Of a DNA stretch of 64,000 bases, positions 61,115-64,000 are shown piece after piece. Position 1 is the first letter of the stretch, and every line of letters begins with the position of its first letter. The notes beneath the pieces were generated by a model. That model made no database searches and had not been told where the DNA came from. It worked only from the letters and a program-made list of their open reading frames with translations. Position numbers and translations under genes: made by a program. Origin of the DNA: Thalassospiraceae bacterium LMO-SO8 (GTDB taxonomy: Bacteria; Pseudomonadota; Alphaproteobacteria; Rhodospirillales; Casp-alpha2); the NCBI GenBank assembly GCA_031655335.1, contig CP134226.1, positions 2,108,001 through 2,172,000 of the forward strand. The letters are read 5' to 3'.

Positions 61115-63568
61115 GTGACCGACGCCGCCAGGACGCCGCCGGCATCGTGTGAGGTCGTCGTCATCGGCGGCGGGGTGATCGGCTGCTCCATCGCCTATCA
61201 CCTGACCAAGATCGGCATCGCCGATGTGGTGCTGCTGGAACGGCGCAAGCTGACCTCCGGCACCACCTGGCACGCGGCGGGGCTGATCGGCCAACTGCGC
61301 GGCAGCGCCAACATGACGCGGCTGGCCAAGTACACGGCGGAACTGTACCGCGAACTTGAGGGCGAGACCGGCCAGGCCACGGGCCTGAAGCAGAACGGAT
61401 CCGTCTCCGTCGCCCTGCACGCAGGGCGCATGGAGGAATTCCGCCGCAACGCCTCCATGGCCAAGGTGTTCGGCCTACAGGTCGACATCATCACCCCGGA
61501 AGAGGTCAAGGAACGCCATCCTCTGGTCAACGTCGGCGACGTGCTGGGCGGCACCTGGATTCCGTCGGACGGGCAGGGCAATCCGGCCGATATCACCCTG
61601 GCGCTGGCCAAGGGGGCCCGCATGGGCGGTGCCCGCCTGTTCGAGGACACAAAGGTCACGGAGATCATCGTCGAGAACGGCCGCGCCGTCGGCGTTCGGA
61701 CGGACACGGGCGAGGTGCGGGCCCGTTGGGTCGTCCTGGCCACGGGCATGTGGGCGCGCGACATGGCGGCCAAGGTCGGCGTGACCCTGCCGCTCCATGC
61801 GTGTGAGCATTTCTACATCGTCACCGAGCCCTTCGACGGCATGACGCCGGACCTGCCGGTGCTGCGGGTCTATGACGAATGCGCCTATTACAAGGAAGAC
61901 GCCGGCAAGATGCTGATCGGCGCGTTCGAGCCCAAGGCCAAACCCTGGGGCATGGACGGCATTCCGGACGACTTCGAATTCGACCAATTGCCCGACGACT
62001 TCGATCATTTCGAACCCATTCTGGAAGCCGCCATGGCGCGTCTGCCGGCGCTCGAGAACGCGGGCATCCAGACCTTCTTCAACGGCCCGGAAAGCTTTAC
62101 CCCCGACGTGCGCTACAACCTGGGCCCGGCCCCGGGTTTGGACGGCCTGATGGTGGCGGCGGGGCTCAATTCCATCGGCATCCAGTCGGCGGGCGGTATC
62201 GGCCGCGTGGTCGCGGACTGGGTCAAGTCGGGCCACGCCCCCATGGATCTGTGGGAAGTGGACATCCGCCGCCAGATGCCGTTTCAGGCCAACCGCGCCT
62301 ATCTGCGGGAAAGGGTGTCGGAAAGCCTGGGCCTTCTCTACGCCACCCACTGGCCGTTTCAGCAGTACACCACCGGGCGCGGCCTGCGCCGCTCACCCCT
62401 GTATGAGCACCTGAAGGCCGCCAACGCCTGCTTCGGCGAAAGTGCGGGGTGGGAGCGCGCCAACTGGTTCGCGCCCGCGGGAACGGAGCCGAAATACGAA
62501 TACAGCTACGGCCGCCAGAACTGGTTCGATGCGTCCGCTGGCGAACACCGCGCGGCGCGGGAAGGCGTCGCCCTGTTCGACCTCACCTCCTTCGCCAAGT
62601 TCCGGGTCGAGGGTTCGGACGCGGCCAAGGTTTTGGGCCGGGTCTCCGCCAACGATGTGGCGGGCGAGACGGGCCGCGCCGTCTACACCCAATGGCTGAA
62701 CGATCGTGGCGGGATCGAGGCCGATCTGACCGTGACGCGCCTGGCCGAGGACGCTTTCCTGGTCGTCACCTCCGGGGCCTGTCAGGTGCGGGATTTCCAT
62801 TGGCTCAAGGGCCATGTGCAAGACCACGAGCGTTGCACCGTCACGGACGTGACCTCGGGCCATGCGGTGATCGGCGTCATGGGCCCCAGGTCGCGGGATC
62901 TGCTGGTTAGGCTGACGCCGGAAGATCTGTCGAACGACGCGTTTCCCTTCGGCGCCAGCCGCGAGGTCGAATTCGCCATGGGCCTCGCCCGCATGACCCG
63001 CATTTCCTATGCGGGCGAACTGGGCTGGGAAATCATGGCGCCGACGGAATTCGCGGCCCATGTCTATGAGGCGGTCGTCGCGGCGGGCCGGGATTTCGGC
63101 CTGGTCCACGCGGGCATGCATGCCATGAACTCGCTTCGCATCGAAAAGGCCTACCGCCATTGGGGCCACGACATTTCCGACGAGGATACCGTGCTCGAGG
63201 CCGGGCTCGGATTCGCCGTCGCCTGGGACAAGCCGGGGGGATTCATCGGCCGCGACGCGCTGCTGAGGCAACGCGAAGCCGGGGTGACGCGCCGCCTGCT
63301 GCAATTCCTGGTCGATGACCCAACCCCCCTGCTTTACCACAATGAGCCGATCTGGCGGGATGGCGCGATCGTCGGCAAGGTCACGTCGGGCATGTACGGG
63401 CACACCCTCGGCGGGGCCGTCGGCATGGGCTATGTGGCTGTACCGGACGGCGGCCCGGCGGGCCTCGATGGCCACGCCTACGAAATCGAAATCGCCGGGG
63501 TGCGTTATCCGGCCCAGGCGTCGCTCCGGCCTCTCTACGATCCCGCGTCGTCCCGCCTACGCGGCTGA
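61115..63568 (+). CDS. FAD-dependent oxidoreductase with GcvT-like folate domain (dimethylglycine dehydrogenase-like)
   Basis: This belongs to the dimethylglycine/sarcosine dehydrogenase family. With the GTG at 61115 it has 817 residues. An N-terminal FAD domain has GGGVIGCS at residues 18-25. His53 in TTWHAAGL is the position where FAD is covalently attached in DMGDH. The second half, from about residue 440, is a GcvT/aminomethyltransferase-like domain (ALFDLTSFAKFRVEG, VYTQWLNDRGGIEADLTV, SYAGELGWEIMAPTEFA, RIEKAYRHWGHDISDEDTVLEAGL) that binds tetrahydrofolate and captures formaldehyde as methylene-THF. Between phnW and phnA the likely substrate is an N-methylated 2-aminoethylphosphonate, an inference from position. 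Known PbfC/PbfD-type oxidases are shorter and lack this folate domain, as I recall. Confidence 0.85.
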   Translation: MTDAARTPPASCEVVVIGGGVIGCSIAYHLTKIGIADVVLLERRKLTSGTTWHAAGLIGQLRGSANMTRLAKYTAELYRELEGETGQATGLKQNGSVSVALHAGRMEEFRRNASMAKVFGLQVDIITPEEVKERHPLVNVGDVLGGTWIPSDGQGNPADITLALAKGARMGGARLFEDTKVTEIIVENGRAVGVRTDTGEVRARWVVLATGMWARDMAAKVGVTLPLHACEHFYIVTEPFDGMTPDLPVLRVYDECAYYKEDAGKMLIGAFEPKAKPWGMDGIPDDFEFDQLPDDFDHFEPILEAAMARLPALENAGIQTFFNGPESFTPDVRYNLGPAPGLDGLMVAAGLNSIGIQSAGGIGRVVADWVKSGHAPMDLWEVDIRRQMPFQANRAYLRERVSESLGLLYATHWPFQQYTTGRGLRRSPLYEHLKAANACFGESAGWERANWFAPAGTEPKYEYSYGRQNWFDASAGEHRAAREGVALFDLTSFAKFRVEGSDAAKVLGRVSANDVAGETGRAVYTQWLNDRGGIEADLTVTRLAEDAFLVVTSGACQVRDFHWLKGHVQDHERCTVTDVTSGHAVIGVMGPRSRDLLVRLTPEDLSNDAFPFGASREVEFAMGLARMTRISYAGELGWEIMAPTEFAAHVYEAVVAAGRDFGLVHAGMHAMNSLRIEKAYRHWGHDISDEDTVLEAGLGFAVAWDKPGGFIGRDALLRQREAGVTRRLLQFLVDDPTPLLYHNEPIWRDGAIVGKVTSGMYGHTLGGAVGMGYVAVPDGGPAGLDGHAYEIEIAGVRYPAQASLRPLYDPASSRLRG

Positions 63569-63640
63569 TTTCCCCCGTTAATTGGTGCCGTTTGATGCTC
63601 GATCCTGTCCCGGATCGGAGGGACGTCATATTGATTTAAC

Positions 63641-63675
63641 CTATCAATCACATAGTTATTAGCGATTTGACATAT
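63641..63675 (+). promoter_or_regulatory. Phosphonate regulon element, site D (before phnA)
   Basis: CTATCAATCACATAG (63641-63655, dyad CTAT-ATAG) is followed by ATTAGCGATTTGACATAT (63658-63675). The TTGAC core (63667-63671) and GAGAAT (63690-63695) are in 17/18-bp -35/-10-like spacing, 85 bp before phnA. Confidence 0.78.
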
Positions 63676-63751
63676 CCTTGGCCGCTCACGAGAATTCCCG
63701 AAACCCAGGCACGGACCTGCGTGCCGGACGATTTCAAAGGTGAGCAGCATC

Positions 63752-64000
63752 ATGGATCAGACCCAGTCCCATCCCCGCAGCGTTTCCGTCAACGGCCGCA
63801 CCTATGCCTGGCCCAGCCAGCCCTTGGTGGTGGTCTGCATCGACGGGTCGGAGCCCGATTACATCGAACAGGCCATCGCCGGCGGGCACATGCCGTTCCT
63901 GGAAAAGGCGCTGAAGGGCGGATCGGATCTGCGCGCCGACTGCGTGGTGCCCAGCTTCACCAACCCCAACAACCTGTCGATCGTCACCGGCGTGCCGCCC
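63752..64000 (+). CDS. phnA: Phosphonoacetate hydrolase PhnA (partial, N-terminal part only)
   Basis: PhnA cleaves the C-P bond of phosphonoacetate to acetate and phosphate. It is an alkaline-phosphatase-superfamily enzyme with two zinc ions. Only the first 83 codons are inside the window; the full enzyme is about 410 residues. The visible start contains VVCIDGSEPDY, with the metal-binding Asp31, and VPSFTNPNNLSIVTG, in which Thr70 is the nucleophile position. A ribosome-binding site-like AAAGGTGAG precedes the ATG at 63752, and regulon element D lies upstream. The rest, and any further phosphonate genes, continue beyond 64000. Confidence 0.92.
   Translation, partial: MDQTQSHPRSVSVNGRTYAWPSQPLVVVCIDGSEPDYIEQAIAGGHMPFLEKALKGGSDLRADCVVPSFTNPNNLSIVTGVPP

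Noticed and set aside
59633-61420. 595-codon minus-strand frame across phnW
   Set aside because: Overlaps three genes with recognisable products on the plus strand; composition of a shadow frame.

Overview
The window is about 64 kb of GC-rich chromosomal DNA from an alphaproteobacterium, most like the Rhodospirillales and relatives. The grounds are the ccmABCDEF order, a Suv3-like helicase followed by an S4-domain protein, FdxA plus CarD, a PAS_5-type protein, a GluQ gene, and a liv-type transporter flanked by acyl-CoA ligases. No rRNA, tRNA, CRISPR array, insertion sequence or integrase was recognised.

Layout. 1-4418 (minus): cytochrome c maturation genes ccmA-B-C-D-E and the N-terminal part of ccmF, cut by the window edge. 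4580-7281: Hsp20, a histidine phosphatase, and a lower-GC TPR/2-oxoglutarate oxygenase gene. 7468-16038 (minus): an AMP-forming ligase, a complete branched-chain-amino-acid-type ABC transporter and a second acyl-CoA synthetase. 16473-22317: divergent aconitase genes acnB and acnA. 22426-37525: housekeeping and small genes (a lysine-rich exported protein, HtpG, Pcm, Suv3-like helicase with S4 protein, DUF938 methyltransferase, TerB-like protein, ferredoxin, CarD, PAS protein, M48 protease, nuclease, GluQ, esterase, FecR-cyclophilin fusion). 37681-46251: an HNH protein, then a copper-resistance cluster on the minus strand (P-type ATPase, CueR-type regulator, cytochrome c, cupredoxin, multicopper oxidase, CopB, DUF411). 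A textbook MerR-family promoter lies in front of the ATPase gene.

46388-64000 is a phosphonate catabolism island. One operon encodes a PbfA-like PLP enzyme (candidate 1-hydroxy-2-aminoethylphosphonate ammonia-lyase), a 2-hydroxyacid dehydrogenase, an aldehyde dehydrogenase, an Fe-alcohol dehydrogenase and a glutamine-synthetase-like ligase. A divergent LysR regulator is followed by a 2-aminoethylphosphonate-type ABC transporter, the transaminase PhnW, a dimethylglycine-dehydrogenase-like FAD/folate oxidoreductase, and the start of phosphonoacetate hydrolase PhnA. The implied core route is 2-aminoethylphosphonate to phosphonoacetaldehyde (PhnW, or PbfA from the hydroxylated form), to phosphonoacetate (the aldehyde dehydrogenase), to acetate plus phosphate (PhnA). 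Four transcription units of this island carry the same roughly 35-bp element (an AT-rich dyad followed by CGATTTGAC). I read this as the operator/promoter of a single LysR regulon.

Between the glutamine-synthetase-like gene and the LysR gene sits a markedly AT-rich two-gene insert: a four-helix membrane protein and a DUF4868-like protein. This matches the Kiwa anti-phage system (KwaA/KwaB). The most novel-looking parts of the window are the shared operator, the extra oxidoreductase and ligase genes of the phosphonate operon, the FAD-folate enzyme placed between phnW and phnA, and the Kiwa pair lodged inside the island.
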